From Athripsodes cinereus (taxonomy: Eukaryota > Arthropoda > Insecta > Trichoptera > Leptoceridae), in NCBI GenBank assembly GCA_947579605.1, contig OX388321.1:10505427-10569426 (forward strand): a stretch of DNA of 64,000 nt, written 5' to 3'. The stretch's first letter is position 1. Every line of letters starts with the position of its first letter. Shown one piece after another: positions 1 to 12,370 of the stretch. The position numbers and the translations under genes are program-made. The notes under the pieces were generated by a model. That model worked only from the letters and a program-made list of their open reading frames with translations, was not told where the DNA came from and made no database searches.

Positions 1-439
1 ATTTTTGTATAAAAAAAAAACTACTTACATATTATATATTTACTTTACAACATATTAAAATTATATCCTCAAATAAGTTATAATAGAAGATAATTATAAC
101 TTACTATAACTTTTATCGAAAAAGTACTTACCTATTAAACATATTATTGTCATTGCACGCCAAATATAGGTCATGTAACAAACAAAACACACATGCTATG
201 ATATCCTTGAAATGAAATGCTTGTTACGACATTCAAAACATTATTATTAAACTTTTTTGTATTGATTAATAAAATATAATATTAAATTTTTTATATTAAA
301 TAGTAATAGTTTATTTAATTAACTTTTTACTGTAGAAATGAACGTTTTTTTGGGCTTGTCAAAATTTTTATAATCTATCATAACTTATATTTGGTGTGTT
401 ATGGCAATATTTTACCATATTTTGAGGAGAAAATATTTC

Positions 440-632
440 TCAATGTATTCTGGAAGTTAGAATCATTAATATTTTCTGGAGTATTTTATCTGTATTAATT
501 TTGTAAAGCTCGCTGAAAGTTTTTCGAAATTCTTTTTTCCATACCATTACGCCGCCACCCACAAATGGGGTAGCCAGTGAATTAACTGCGTGTGATAAAT
601 ATATAGGTAGAGAAAACGATTTTTCAAATGAA
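440..632 (-). CDS. possible last exon of a GPCR-like protein (TM7 and tail), or an orphan remnant
   Basis: Read on the minus strand, a TTACAG acceptor near 633 is followed by an open frame to a stop at about 440. The peptide has a hydrophobic stretch with SHAVNSLATPFV and then WKKEFRKTF, which resembles the end of TM7 and helix 8 of rhodopsin-family receptors (N-S-x-x-x-P then K-x-F-R-K-x-F). The spacing from the proline to the phenylalanine is about three residues longer than usual, with a GGG inserted, and the NPxxY tyrosine is missing. Upstream exons would lie at higher coordinates on the minus strand; I could not find any between 660 and 10300. It is either a real terminal exon with distant partners or a decayed fragment. 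The call is tentative. Confidence 0.3.
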
Positions 633-659
633 TGCTGTAACATTAATTATGACACAAAG

Positions 660-3600
660 TCACTATGTGTTAAGGGTTACTTTTGAGCCCCACGTTGGGC
701 GCTATTTATAACGTAGTACATAGTTATTTTTTTCTTTTACAGTTAAATTTTATTCTCCTTTGATAAAAGAAAATGTATATGAAATCTACGCATCAAAAAT
801 TTTATGGGATATATCAATTTAATACTTGAAAATCGACTTTAAGGCACTCGTGTGATGTCACACTTTATAAGCGTATAATAAATATTTTCTTTGTCTTAAA
901 CATCTAACCGATGAGTTTTCAAATTTAGAAATGATTCCAAATAACAAAATAGAACTGAGAAATATATTCTACTGTTAATTCGGTATATTGTATATATAAG
1001 AATATCGAAATACCTCTCTTTTTTAAATATTGTATAATTTATTATTCCTAATATTATTATCAAAACTTACTATACCTACTCTTCTTCTTATACAAATTAT
1101 CTACGTTTTAAAGTATCTATGTACCCAACACTGGTTTCAATGAAAAGTTTTAAATATTTTCTCAGAGAAGAATGACATTTTAAAATCTTTGAATTTAGTA
1201 AAATCAATCAGTGTTACCATGATCAATTTTACAAAAGACTTTTCCAAGATCTACTCGTATACTTTATAATATTTGATTAAACGTATATGTCAAATTATTA
1301 TTATTAAATCTATAAATTCTCAATTTTAATCACCATAAATATTTTACATCTACAATTCCGACTAACATTATAATGTCCATAGTAACTATTATTAATAATA
1401 TCTGATTAATCATTGTTTATCAGAATATTCACTATCATCATTTTATCTGCCTTTTACTTTTTCAAATCTTGACTTTTAACAACTAATTTATACTTCATAA
1501 ATATTAAAATTAACATAAAACTAGCTCTTTTGAAACAAGGTGGTGGTTTGTATGATTTTTTTTATCTATTCCCACTGTAAGTTTATCCAATTTTGACAGT
1601 TTTGCAAGTACAATTCCATTTTCAAAATAGTAGATTATAAATCTGACACTTCATCTTATATTCTTTATAAATAATTATCTATACCTACTAAAGCATATCA
1701 TTCCATGGCCAGAATAGATACCAAGCACAGACTTACGAATGTACGAATGAATGGTGACAAAAATGTCTAATGGATTAATTGGTACAGAAGATAATTAATT
1801 ATTTCCAAATGTCAGAATAAATTTGGTTGTGCTATGATATGTCCGAAAGGCTAAAACTTAGTATCAGTATTCCAAAACTACAAAATGTACATGCCTGTAA
1901 TATGAAGTTGTCACTTGTCGCGAAACTAAAGGAAAATACTTGTGAAAAATTTATTATTAATGCTATTTACTTCTTAATATTATTTAATGAACAAAAGTTA
2001 TGCCTATTTAGAGTTATGTATTTATTTAAGTTGTAACATTTTGTGCATAAAAGACAAAACAGATATTAAAATATTGGAAGAATGGGGTTACCGTTAATGT
2101 ATGGTTATTTATTGATTGTATTCTAAGATATTATTATTGTTAATAATACAAATTTATCTAATAATAATTATCTAATGAATATGAATTAATGAATATGAAT
2201 TATTTAAGTAATAATACCTACATATTATAATATTATTATAATCATGATTATGAATTTCTGTATGACATGTTGTAAATACAATATTATTATTTTAAGGTTT
2301 AAGAGCGTAGACATTATATTTATATACATACCTTTACTGTTGATAATAAATTATCTCGTTTTATGATTAAATGTTATTAAATTATATATTATTTATCTTC
2401 AAAAGGCACTATTCTTCCTTTGTGAGATAAGGAACTTTATAGAGCAAAAACTGATTGGTGTCACAAGATGCAAAAAAAATCTATCAAAGTAGAGATACCT
2501 GTCTGCTAATAATATATAATGTGAATGCAAAACAATTTACAACGATAGTTACACACTAATATGCCCACTAATGGCAGTCGGTTAGTCCCGAAGACCTAAT
2601 TTAAAAAATGACGGAGTCTATTGTCATCTATTGGAGTGGAAAAATTTAGAACAGACATTTAAAGAATGTATCTATGAACCCAAATTATTGATAATTCTAG
2701 TTGCACCTACTGCAACTCAGATATATTCCAATTTTTAAATTACGTTAAATATAAACTTGTAATAAAGATATCGAATTGAAGAGATAGGTACAGTTTCATA
2801 TCATCACAAATATAATTGTTAAAATGGAAGAATTTTGCCACAGTCCTTCTGTTAGTATTCGCTTAGTTAAGATATTATTTAACAAATCATTCAATTTCAT
2901 GATAGTGTTGTTGGTTACATTTGCTTATTTTAATATTTAGAATTTTATTCATACGCTTATCTATTTGTGAATATGGCAACATCTCAAGAAAGATTCCCTA
3001 AACTTGATTATATTTCATCAGTATTTCATTCTTCTGTCTGTTCACAAAAATATCTTGTTGGGTCACCCTATTACTTATATTTTAATGGCAATAGCAATAT
3101 CATAAATCTGTCAAAAGCCCGTCATTTTTATAAAAAGACACCTACTGTTGAATTGACTATCAGTACATTACTTATTGATAGAATTACTCTTTATAAAAAT
3201 AATGGGCCAAAACTGATTTATGATAGAAATCTGTAATTATCTGATATACTAAATGAGCCTGCACATCTTGGGTGACATAAACTTATACTAATAGACTCGA
3301 CATCATTAAACTACTTATACACTTATGGCGGGTTCCATAAAAAAGAAAAAGTCTTTTTATATTTTCATAGAAAAAACTTCTAGTTATAATTTTATCAACT
3401 GAATGTCTGCAGAACATATTGTGCTTTATTATTTTATATTTCTAAAGATAATTTTTCAATTGATATTATGTAATTTCAATAATGGACGAGGATATTGAAC
3501 CTAGATGTTGAAAAGTGCCATTGAAGTGATATTATCACAATAAGGAGCTATGTAATTTTTCCTTAATTGAATCTTTGTGGAACTGCCAGTCAATGTATGT

Positions 3601-3798
3601 GTTGCAATAGTTACAGAATGGTCCTGATTGCCTTTTGTTTTGAAGCTGTCATGAAATTTCAGTCAGCTATTTTTCATAAATATAATACAAATTTGTTCAA
3701 TAAATTATTGTTCTCGTGTATTTTATACAGTAAATAGTAAAATATTCAATTCTGGAAAGGTTAAATGAATTCTATGACACCTCTGAATAAATGATATT
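660..3798. other. AT-rich stretch without recognisable genes
   Basis: Open frames here are short (under 90 codons), AT-driven and match no domain I recognise. The 89-codon frame at 2967-3236 has no coding-like composition. I see no RNA gene. This is ordinary intergenic sequence, possibly including an intron of whatever gene owns the exon at 440-632. Confidence 0.5.
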
Positions 3799-4206
3799 CT
3801 TTTCAGTTGGTATGTTTGGTCTTCAATTAATTATCGTAGTAGGGTATCCTTAGAACGTTTGTGAGGCGGTGCATAGAAGAAATAGATTAATTCATCATCT
3901 CATTTGAGAATGTCCACAACTTTGTATTTTACCACTTTTCAGTTGGTATGTTTGGTCTTCAATTAATTATCGTAGTAGGGTATCCTTAGAACGTTTGTGA
4001 GGCGGTGCATAGAAGAAATAGATTAATTCATCATCTCATTTGAGAATGTCCACAACTTTGTATTTTACCACTTTTCAGTTGGTATGTTTGGTCTTCAATT
4101 AATTATCGTAGTAGGGTATCCTTAGAACGTTTGTGAGGCGGTGCATAGAAGAAATAGATTAATTCATCATCTCATTTGAGAATGTCCACAACTTTGTATT
4201 TTACCA
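3799..4206. repeat. three tandem copies of a 136-bp unit
   Basis: The unit starting CTTTTCAGTTGG occurs at 3799, 3935 and 4071, exactly 136 bp apart, and the next expected start at 4207 breaks off after CTTT. By eye the three copies are identical, so the amplification is very recent or gene conversion keeps them uniform (or it is an assembly artefact). The unit is non-coding and contains no obvious tRNA-like boxes. Confidence 0.95.
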
Positions 4207-6604
4207 CTTTTTTCCGGTTAAGATTCCTCTCTGTAGTATCTTATTGTATGTATTTTTCAAACTGTTTATGAAATGTATGTTAAAACTACAAAAATGATTG
4301 TATTTTAATAATTGTATCTATATTATAAATATTTACAAAGCTTTTTTCCATACACTTATTTTTTTCGATACCCATTTGCATTTTAATATTTTTATTGTAG
4401 ATTTTAACATCTTACTTCTAACTTTACATATTGTATTTATGCCCTAAGAAAAGTGTTGTTTTTTTTGTATTATATTGTATATTGTACTTTGTTTCCCCTC
4501 CTTTGTAATTATAGGATCGAAATTGATATGAACACCATACTAAGTTAATATTATGAATAAATAATTTAACGTAGTTACTTGTAGTTAGGATTCATAAATT
4601 GTTATTTAATTTTGTAGAGTAAGAGTAACGTTTTAAGAAATTTATTTATGTGCTAAATAGGTTTCATAATTTTGTAATTATTATTATTATTATTACTACA
4701 CATGCTGTTACAGAAATAAACGTTTGTCCTAAAACAGTGCCAAGGAATACGTTAAAGAATAATCACTTTGTTTTATTGCCACGGAATGTTTGAATGTTGA
4801 AACAAAGTTTTTTAATTATACTTAATTGAATCGTATTTCTTAATACTAAAATGTTTAAATTTCAAAGATAATAACATGCAAAAAGATTATAGATAATAAC
4901 AGTTTAACACAAAACAACCAAACAGCATGTATTTTTGTTAATAATTGATCGATCAAATCGAAAATCTTAATTCTTCCATTCGCTACGCGATGGCCCTAGC
5001 TAGTCAAATGAATTTAAATAATGTGTTCATATTAATTTTGTTTATAAGTAATACGAGTATACATATATATTATATTGTGACGTGTTTTACAAAATTTTGG
5101 GAGATAAAATTATCAAACACATTTTTACATTTGCCTGGAACTAAAAATAAATGCATTTAAAACTCATATCAATTAATTCAGTTTCTCTATAAAGTAAATT
5201 ATGTTTTAAATTGAAGAAGCATCAGCAGTTACTATACACTACCTTTATAAGCATTCGTCCATAGAAATTAGTTAAAAATTTATCTTGCCATTTTTACGTT
5301 ATCATTATTTAAATTCAAAAACGCATCAAAGAAAATCATAAGTGTCAATTTCATTAGTTGGATATATAAGTATTGTTCAGTATTTTTTTAAATACCAAAC
5401 TGCAATATATGTATAATATAATGTGCTTTGAACTTTATGATTGCTTCCAAAAATATACACAAATAGTGGTATTATAATAAAAATGTCATAGAAAAAACTT
5501 AGTTACATTATTATAATTTGGAAGATCATGTTTCAAGTCAAAAAAATCATATAGAAGAAAATAAACTATGATTAAAAAAATTGTTTATTGTTTTTATTTT
5601 AGTTTCCATAAATTCATGCGATTAAAATAATATCTGTAGAGCTACAATAATATACATACAATACTTACACAAAGGCAATTGATGAATGTATGTATGTGTG
5701 TACGCTTGTAATGTAATGTACGAAAGGAAATATTTTGTGAAAATACAATGTTATTAAAATATGTATCTATTTGACAGATGAATGTTGCATGTATGTATTT
5801 ATTGAGAAGTAATATTATTATTATTATGCATATATCTTATTATATTAATTGATGTTGAATATAATAATATGTTATTTTGTTATTTATTATAAGTAAAATA
5901 AATAATTTATAAATGTGTGTAATGTTTTTTTCCACCATTCAATGATCCTACAGATAATCTTATCCAAGCTGTACAAAAATAAACAATCAAAATAGGTAGC
6001 TTATCTCGTCACTGAATTGATGATTTTAAAAATTACAAGATTTATAGAAACTTACAGAATATAATCGAAAACCTATTCTATGCCAGGGACTCCTTCAGTG
6101 TAAAAAATGTAAAAAAACTCATGATCTAGAAATTGCTTTATCTCTATATGAACTTTATAAGGCAAACCGTCTTCGATTGAAAAAACTTAGTAAACATAAT
6201 ATTTAAGAATTTTACAGTCAAGCTGTTAATTATATTATATGGACTCTAGAAGAAGAACAAGAATATTGTTCTTACCAAAGTAAGTAATACAAAAGAGTTC
6301 TCAAATGATTCTGGTAAGTAAAATATGTTGACTGATTTCCTGTAGCACATACAAGATAAATAAAAGGTCAAAGATGCTATGACGAAATCAAAACAAATAA
6401 TTGCACTATCAACATACTTTATCAAACAAAACAGATTGTGAACCAGTTATATTCAGAATTGCTGAATTCTGCAAAAAACTAATATTCTAATGAGTTAAGA
6501 AATAATAACTAAATACAATGCAACCCTTCATTAGACACTGACATTCAAAAGACACAATAGATAATCTTGCCATTTTACTATTCCAATAATTTATTCAACA
6601 CTAG

Positions 6605-6715
6605 CAATGGGGTATGCCATCCATTCTAAATGTCTTATTTTTATTTGCACCGAAAGGACGACCTGCATATTCATTATGAGCTGTAGTTAGTCAACTGGTT
6701 ACTCCATCGTGAAAG
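6605..6715 (+). repeat. dispersed repeat family A, decayed copy
   Basis: This matches, with many changes, the sequence at 32708-32838 and 59130-59256: a GCCATCCATTCTAAATGTC-like start, then a stretch around the phrase TAGTTAGTCAACTGG and a CCATCGTGA-like end. The shared layout marks it as a mobile-element fragment present at least five times in this window, on both strands. Confidence 0.45.
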
Positions 6716-7030
6716 ATATTGGGAGAGTATAAATAGATAGATATAGAAATTATGTTATGATATTAAAATACTGTTGAGTAATGTTTCATGAGACTCGCAT
6801 AAAAATTAAAAATTCAATGACTAAATATAACATCTTATCGCAAGGATACGCCATTTTTCTGGAGCATTTGTTTCCAACAATTTGGTTTACATTCTCCAAG
6901 AGATCTACAAATTTTAATAACCTTCAAGGCATCAAGATTTTAGACTTCTCCTTATCAACAAAAATTGATGTACCTGTACCTACTACCTATAGGTAGTTGT
7001 AATAACAACTAAAATACACACCCATGAAGT

Positions 7031-7090
7031 TGTTTGGTAACAAGAGGATTTGGACCCCTGATCTCTCAAATAAAAATCCACCTACCAGAA
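7031..7090 (-). repeat. tRNA-derived SINE head (decayed)
   Basis: The reverse strand reads a box-A-like TGGTAGGTGGA and, about 30 nt later, a box-B-like GGTCCAAATCC. The spacing fits a RNA polymerase III promoter from a tRNA ancestor. The flanks do not fold into a tRNA acceptor stem, so it is a SINE head and not a functional tRNA gene. Confidence 0.35.
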
Positions 7091-8299
7091 CCGGAAACTG
7101 GGATCGCATTGGCCGAAGGCTGTAATGGTCCCAGTAGAATATGGTGTCATTTTAATAATAATAATAATAATAACAAAATAAAAGTCTTAATTTTCGCGAA
7201 ATAATATTCTGACAAAATTCTGTTAGAATGGTTATAACTACAAGTTTTTATTCTTTAATAATTTAAAGAGAATCATATTTTAGATAATTAAACTACTCCA
7301 GATTAATCATTTCAATTAATGATACTTCGGAAACGATCGGAAACATAAGTAAAATCCAATCTCCAACATCCAATTGTGTCAAAAAATTAAAAAGACTTTT
7401 TATTTATTTCAGATTATCAATCACCTGTATGCAAAATATATTCTCAAAATAACATATACCAAACATGTAATAAAATATAAATCATTCATTTTAACACCAG
7501 TTTATAAAAAAGCTTATTTAAAAAAATTTAATCACAAAGTATTACAATATTTAATTAAGATACCAAAAACAGTTGACAACCACTGACCCGGTGAAATTGC
7601 AATGATGATATGATAAATTAATTTACAATATTAAAATATGAACTTATTCAGAAAATTGTGAAATGTGTTTAACACTGGTGTGTCAGTGACAACTATCAAC
7701 TACAATAATTTGTTTTAAGTGACTTAAAAGTGAATTATATAACGTCGAATAATGATTTTAAGCGCATTATTATTTTATAAATTGCTCACATAAATAACCA
7801 TTTCACAGCAAAAAATTTAAATTATTCAAAATATTTAATTAGTACAAAAATAATTTATAAAAATGCAATAAAAGCAACATGAACACATTTTTGAACACTC
7901 TCAAAATAATTATATGTAATTGCTTTTAGAGATAAATATTAATTCAATTTACTTAATTTTACAAAAGTTTTCAAATGTTGCCCAGAAACCAAAAAGATCA
8001 AAAGATTACTGGGATATTTATTCAGGACTTTGTTTTATCTGTAGACACAATGACAGACAGTAATTATCTAATTATTTGTGACAATGTTACAAGATGGAGT
8101 CTGCGGGGGAGCAGTACTTTGGATAAATAGGTAGGTACCTATCAAAAGTGTAGCGGAGAAAATATTATTGTAGAAAACATGTAATGTCATATTAAATCAT
8201 TAAATTAACTACTAACACACAAATACCAACGTCATGATGATAACATGAGCACTAATGGCGTACAGACCTGCATTCCAAATTTAAATAATATAACATCAT

Positions 8300-8550
8300 A
8301 TTTTCAATTTTATTAAATAAAATATAAAAATATATTATTGAGCACTGTTTAATCTCCACTATGGTAGGTTAGATACTGAACGTTTTCGCCTATACTTGTA
8401 GGCATCTTCAGGGAAACTAAAGTTTCCCTGAAGATGTATAGGCGAAATAGGCAAGTTTAGGCGAAAACGTTCGGTATCTAACCTAACATAGTGGAGATTA
8501 AACAGTGCTCAATAATATATTTTTATATTTTATTTAATAAAATTAAAAAT
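8300..8550. repeat. long foldback (inverted repeat) element
   Basis: Two arms of about 110-120 nt pair almost perfectly. They run from the AATTTTATTAAATAAAAT stretch near 8306 inward to GGGAAACT at 8411, and back out to about 8550. The centre is the palindrome GGGAAACTAAAGTTTCCC. The right arm carries a short insertion next to GGCGAAAT. It has the form of a MITE or foldback element and has no coding capacity. Confidence 0.9.
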
Positions 8551-8744
8551 GGATTTCCACAGCGTAAACACCTTGAATTATTAATTAACATATTTTATTC
8601 TACAATAATTTTGATTTTTTCCAAAATTCACATGAGTTTGAATGTCTGAACGTTTGTTAAACATTCCGTATAAGATATTTAATATCTACGATTCAGTGAT
8701 GAGGTATGTTGTCAGTTCTGTATGACTTAATTTTGAACTGTCAC

Positions 8745-8827
8745 AGAGAGGACAACTTGCAAATTTATTACATACTTAGTTAATCAGCTGTTTGCCTGAC
8801 TTGTGGGATATGCCATGATGGTATAGA
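8745..8827 (+). repeat. dispersed repeat family A, partial copy
   Basis: It shares the phrases GAGAGGACAACTTG, TTTATTACAT and TTGTGGGATATGCC with the copies at 32.7 kb and 59.2 kb. It is a partial copy with no coding capacity. Confidence 0.5.
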
Positions 8828-8961
8828 CATTTTGTTTTTCTAAAAATTCAAATAGCTTGTAAAATATTTCACAGTGTGCATGGAATTAGTCTAGTGTTTA
8901 ATTACAAAATCTTCCACAATTGTGGTAGCAAGTGAACTTTATATTATATAATATAATATGA

Positions 8962-9040
8962 CCTTTATCTATCTATCTATAACCTCACGCCGTATCAAGT
9001 GGGATAGGCAGAGAGAAAGAAACACCAGATAGATACTTTT
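8962..9040 (-). mobile_element. 3'-terminal scrap of the RTE-like LINE also found at 45-46 kb
   Basis: Read on the minus strand it matches the last coding bases and 3' tail of the LINE at 45367-46007: the phrase encoding CRSxYPT/SWDxA, then GAGG and a TATAGATAGATAGAT tail. Only about 70 bp remain. The family therefore occurs on both strands in this window. Confidence 0.55.
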
Positions 9041-10368
9041 ATCGCGTTTTCTTGACCTTTAACTAATATCATTCTATTTTAATTATCTTTAAAGCTTGTA
9101 TGTAAAGTATTATACAGGATAGCTTATCTTAAATAATAGAAACAATTAAATACACTTACGTTACTTGCGTAATAAGTTTGTCCACTGTTAATCATAGACC
9201 TTCCTAATACGTGTCTAAGATTTTCTGTCTGGACCTTCTGCAACCAGTCAACACCAATTCTTTTTGTATTATCAGATTGTTATGTCGGGGTCTCCTCTCC
9301 CTCTACTTTTCATATAATACAAATGATAGCAGGGATATGATGAATTTATATTTTTTTTATTCCTATAAATAGAAATTAAATTCATAATCCGACACTGATA
9401 TTAAAAGTACAATTGCAGTGGCACATTACTGAGATAACAGTCGGAACATAACAATTATACTTAAATATATAATTAATCAGCCATCACTCAAACAGGAATA
9501 GGCCATTATCACAATTAAATTAATTAATATAAAAAAAAATGTACTGCATATAATACAAACTAATAACCTGAATCTAAACTGTGAAAGTGCTGTATTTTCA
9601 GGAGTATTGCAATGTTTACATTTCTTTTGGACCATGAAACAAAAATATTTAATATCCTAGAAGTAAAGTTTAAAAATAGTTTACCTATGATGTATATGAT
9701 GATGATGGATTACTGCTGTCTTGACTTCATTAAATGAACACTGTAAAGTCTTTAATAGTTCTGAAAAATCTCTCCCAAAAAAATATTACGTGTGAAAGTA
9801 AACAATGTCTTGGATTTTTTTTTATAAATTTATCAAATTAAACAGTGTCATTTCTGCTTTTATATTGTTGTTTAATACAAAATCATAATAATGCATTTCT
9901 GTTCCAGGTTGTTTAATTAGCCAATTTCAGTTTTAATTATGAACAAAATTAGAGTCTTCCACTTTTTCGGGACATTAAAAGATATTTTTATATTGAATTG
10001 TTGAAAGAAATCACAGTTCAGCGTTAAACTCATCTTCAGTTCATCAAATTTTATCGCATTATATTCACATCAAAAGATACTTACCAAGTAGTAAAGAATA
10101 AAATGAAATATGTAAATAATATAATAGTAATATGAATATCACCCTAGTGATAACTTGTATGAAAAGAAAAATAATAATGTTTTATTGATATCAAATATGT
10201 TTAAAAATAATAAGTTTACGTGATTGATCAGTCATATTTCAATAACAACATTATTCAGTTGGAGCCATGCATCAGTTCAACCGCACGCTGCACTTTATAG
10301 GGAGATAAAGAATATACATTGAAGGACACACAATAGCATTTTAGTGGAAAGTTATAAATATAGTTAAA
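9041..10368. other. AT-rich flank upstream of the SLC3A2_N-like gene
   Basis: No open frame or repeat here supports a gene. The last few hundred bases presumably contain the promoter and 5' UTR of the gene starting at 10369, but I cannot place a TATA box or initiator with confidence. Confidence 0.4.
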
Positions 10369-11257
10369 ATGACCAATAAGGAAATTAATGAGAAAAGTCC
10401 ATTAATTGTCAAAGAAAAAAATCCTTACACAAACGGGATTCACAATCACATTGTCAGTGTTGCGGAAATTGTTACAGTGTCAGATGAAAGGTAAAAAATT
10501 ATATTTATTTATTATTTTAAAAAGTTTTATGGTTATGTAAAGTTCTTAAATACTTTACATAACTGAAAAATACATACTTAAAAAAGTTCTAAATGTCTAT
10601 ACTTGAAAATATAAACAATATGACTACACATAAAAACAAAAAGACTATAAAAGTCTCAAATGACAAAAATACTCTATGAAATACAAGTTATTTTTTCTTC
10701 TCTACGTTCTGAATAATCTTTTTGACAAAATAAAATCCAGTTGACTTTGATAATACTTAGTTATGTGAACGAAATCTCTTCATTTATATAAACTTATTAT
10801 GATAAATAAAAAATTCTGATTTCGCATATTAAACTCTCAATATTTGTTTTCATTATTTACGTACACAAACCCTCTAACAAATATGTTCTCAATATGTTTT
10901 CAAAAACCAAAATTTGCAAGTTAAATTACTTACCTACATAAAGTCATCAATATAATTTTAAAAAAAAACTGAATTATTGTGTCACCAGAAAATTAACTGT
11001 ACTTAAGTTCCAGAAACAACAATGATAAATGGCTCGGAATACCAAAAGAAGAATTGTTATATACATTGGATGATCCTTTTTGGAGAAGACTTCGTATCAC
11101 ATTCTTCGTACTTTTTTGGGTCATGATGGCAGCGATGTTAGTAGGAGCAGGAATCTCGTTGGCTACCACACCAGGATGTGGAATGAACAACTTAACGACA
11201 GATTTACCATTGATGCCGTTCACCACAGAAAACTCAATTAATATCTTATCATTTTAA
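10369..11257 (+). CDS. solo SLC3A2_N (CD98hc/4F2hc N-terminal domain) membrane protein, 121 aa
   Basis: Two exons, 10369-10490 and 11014-11257, join in phase (GT donor after GATGAAAG, acceptor TTCCAG) to give 121 aa. The N-terminus is polar. Around residues 46-75 the protein has WLGIPKEELLYTLDDPFWRR followed by a hydrophobic helix ending in GAGISLATTPGC. In the heteromeric amino-acid transporter heavy chain (SLC3A2/4F2hc) this pattern, a xxPKEELxxxxxDPFWxRLR segment plus one transmembrane helix and an extracellular cysteine that bonds the light chain, precedes a large amylase-like ectodomain. Here the frame stops about 30 residues after the helix, and no amylase-like exon follows. The predicted product is a type II membrane protein. 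It might bind transporter light chains or compete with the full heavy chain; that is inference. Domain identity is fairly sure, function is not. Confidence 0.8.
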
Positions 11258-11375
11258 TTATAAATAGATATTACATGTAATTTTTTTTGTGCTGCCGGAT
11301 AGTGAGACACAAATTATATAAAAATGAGTGGTTTGGCCACTGCTCATTAATCCTGAATGGCAGCATTCACACAGC

Positions 11376-11573
11376 TGGATGAAAATGTCCATCAATCATC
11401 AATCTTCAATCATTTGGTGACAATTCGGAGCATTCGAAGAAACATTCTAATGAATGCCTTCGTTACCTGTCCTTATACGGGTAAAGAAGGCATTCGTTTG
11501 AATATTTCTTTGGAGAATACTCCTAATTGTCACCGAACGATTGAAGATCGATGATTGATTGACATTTTCATCC
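11376..11573. repeat. foldback element just downstream of the SLC3A2_N-like gene
   Basis: Arm one runs from GGATGAAAATGTC (11376) to GAATGCCTTC (about 11461). Arm two runs from GAAGGCATTC (about 11485) to GACATTTTCATCC (11573). Matching is close to 85-90% over about 85 nt per arm, with a loop of about 22 nt. It sits about 120 bp past the stop codon and may be transcribed in the 3' UTR. Confidence 0.85.
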
Positions 11574-12232
11574 TACTGTCTGGGCGCATAGGATGCAACA
11601 TAGAATGTTTGCTGATTTTAGTCATTTTGTGTAACAAGAATAAGACAGTTTATTTTTTAAAAAAAAACATATTTTTCTCAGTATAATAAGCCAAATTAGT
11701 TTTCGAATAAAATGAAACATGATATATTTCTTATTCTCCACATGTTCTTAATGAATTTTCTTTATAATATGACATTATTTAATCAAAATTGAAAATTTAC
11801 TTATAAAACTAGAAAAAATATTATCATATGCCTCCTTGAAAGTATGCAACGATGTGATGGCAAAATTATGGACAAAAACATTTGAGATCAGAGAAAAAAA
11901 AACACTGTTTAAAAATAGAATATATATTTTTGTATCAAATATACATATCAGGTGTACGAGTAGCAAATACACGAATAATTATAAAAGTAATAATAAAAAA
12001 TAATAGAATTGTTAGTAGGTATAACAATATTTTGAATTATTAAGATTCATCCATAGTTTGTCTACTTATTTATTTAATATTATGTATTTAAAGAATGAAC
12101 TGACCATAATATTTATTTTAGGAGTGTATTTTATTTTGTAAGTAATAAAATGAATTTTAACAGATTTTTTTCTATTTATTTCATTGTATATGAAACAGGT
12201 TTATGATCTGTGTCGAATCTCACTGCAATTTC

Positions 12233-12370
12233 TAGACAAGCATGCACTTTTCGATCGACTACAAATGAATTTACGACAATCTACCTACATGTACCATATA
12301 ATTTTGCCTTATTGTTGTGGTTATAGTCGTAAATTCGTTTGTAGTCAATCGACAAGTGACGGTTTGTCTA
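12233..12370. repeat. second foldback element
   Basis: Arm one is 12233-12277, beginning TAGACAAG and ending TTTACGAC. Arm two is 12326-12370, beginning GTCGTAAATTCG and ending TTGTCTA. The loop is about 48 nt. There are a few mismatches and the element has no coding capacity. Confidence 0.85.

Larger units (their letters stand above)
4207..8299. other. AT-rich intergenic stretch with scattered repeat scraps
   Basis: No supported gene. It contains microsatellite-like ATT runs near 4677-4696, 5817-5825 and 7149-7173, one copy of a dispersed repeat near 6605-6715 and a decayed tRNA-like SINE head near 7031-7090. Open frames at 4945-5160, 6781-6996 and 7374-7586 are AT-biased and match nothing I know. 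Confidence 0.5.

Noticed and set aside
3799..4206. CRISPR-like array
   Set aside because: The three units are whole 136-bp tandem copies with no spacers, in an animal nuclear genome.
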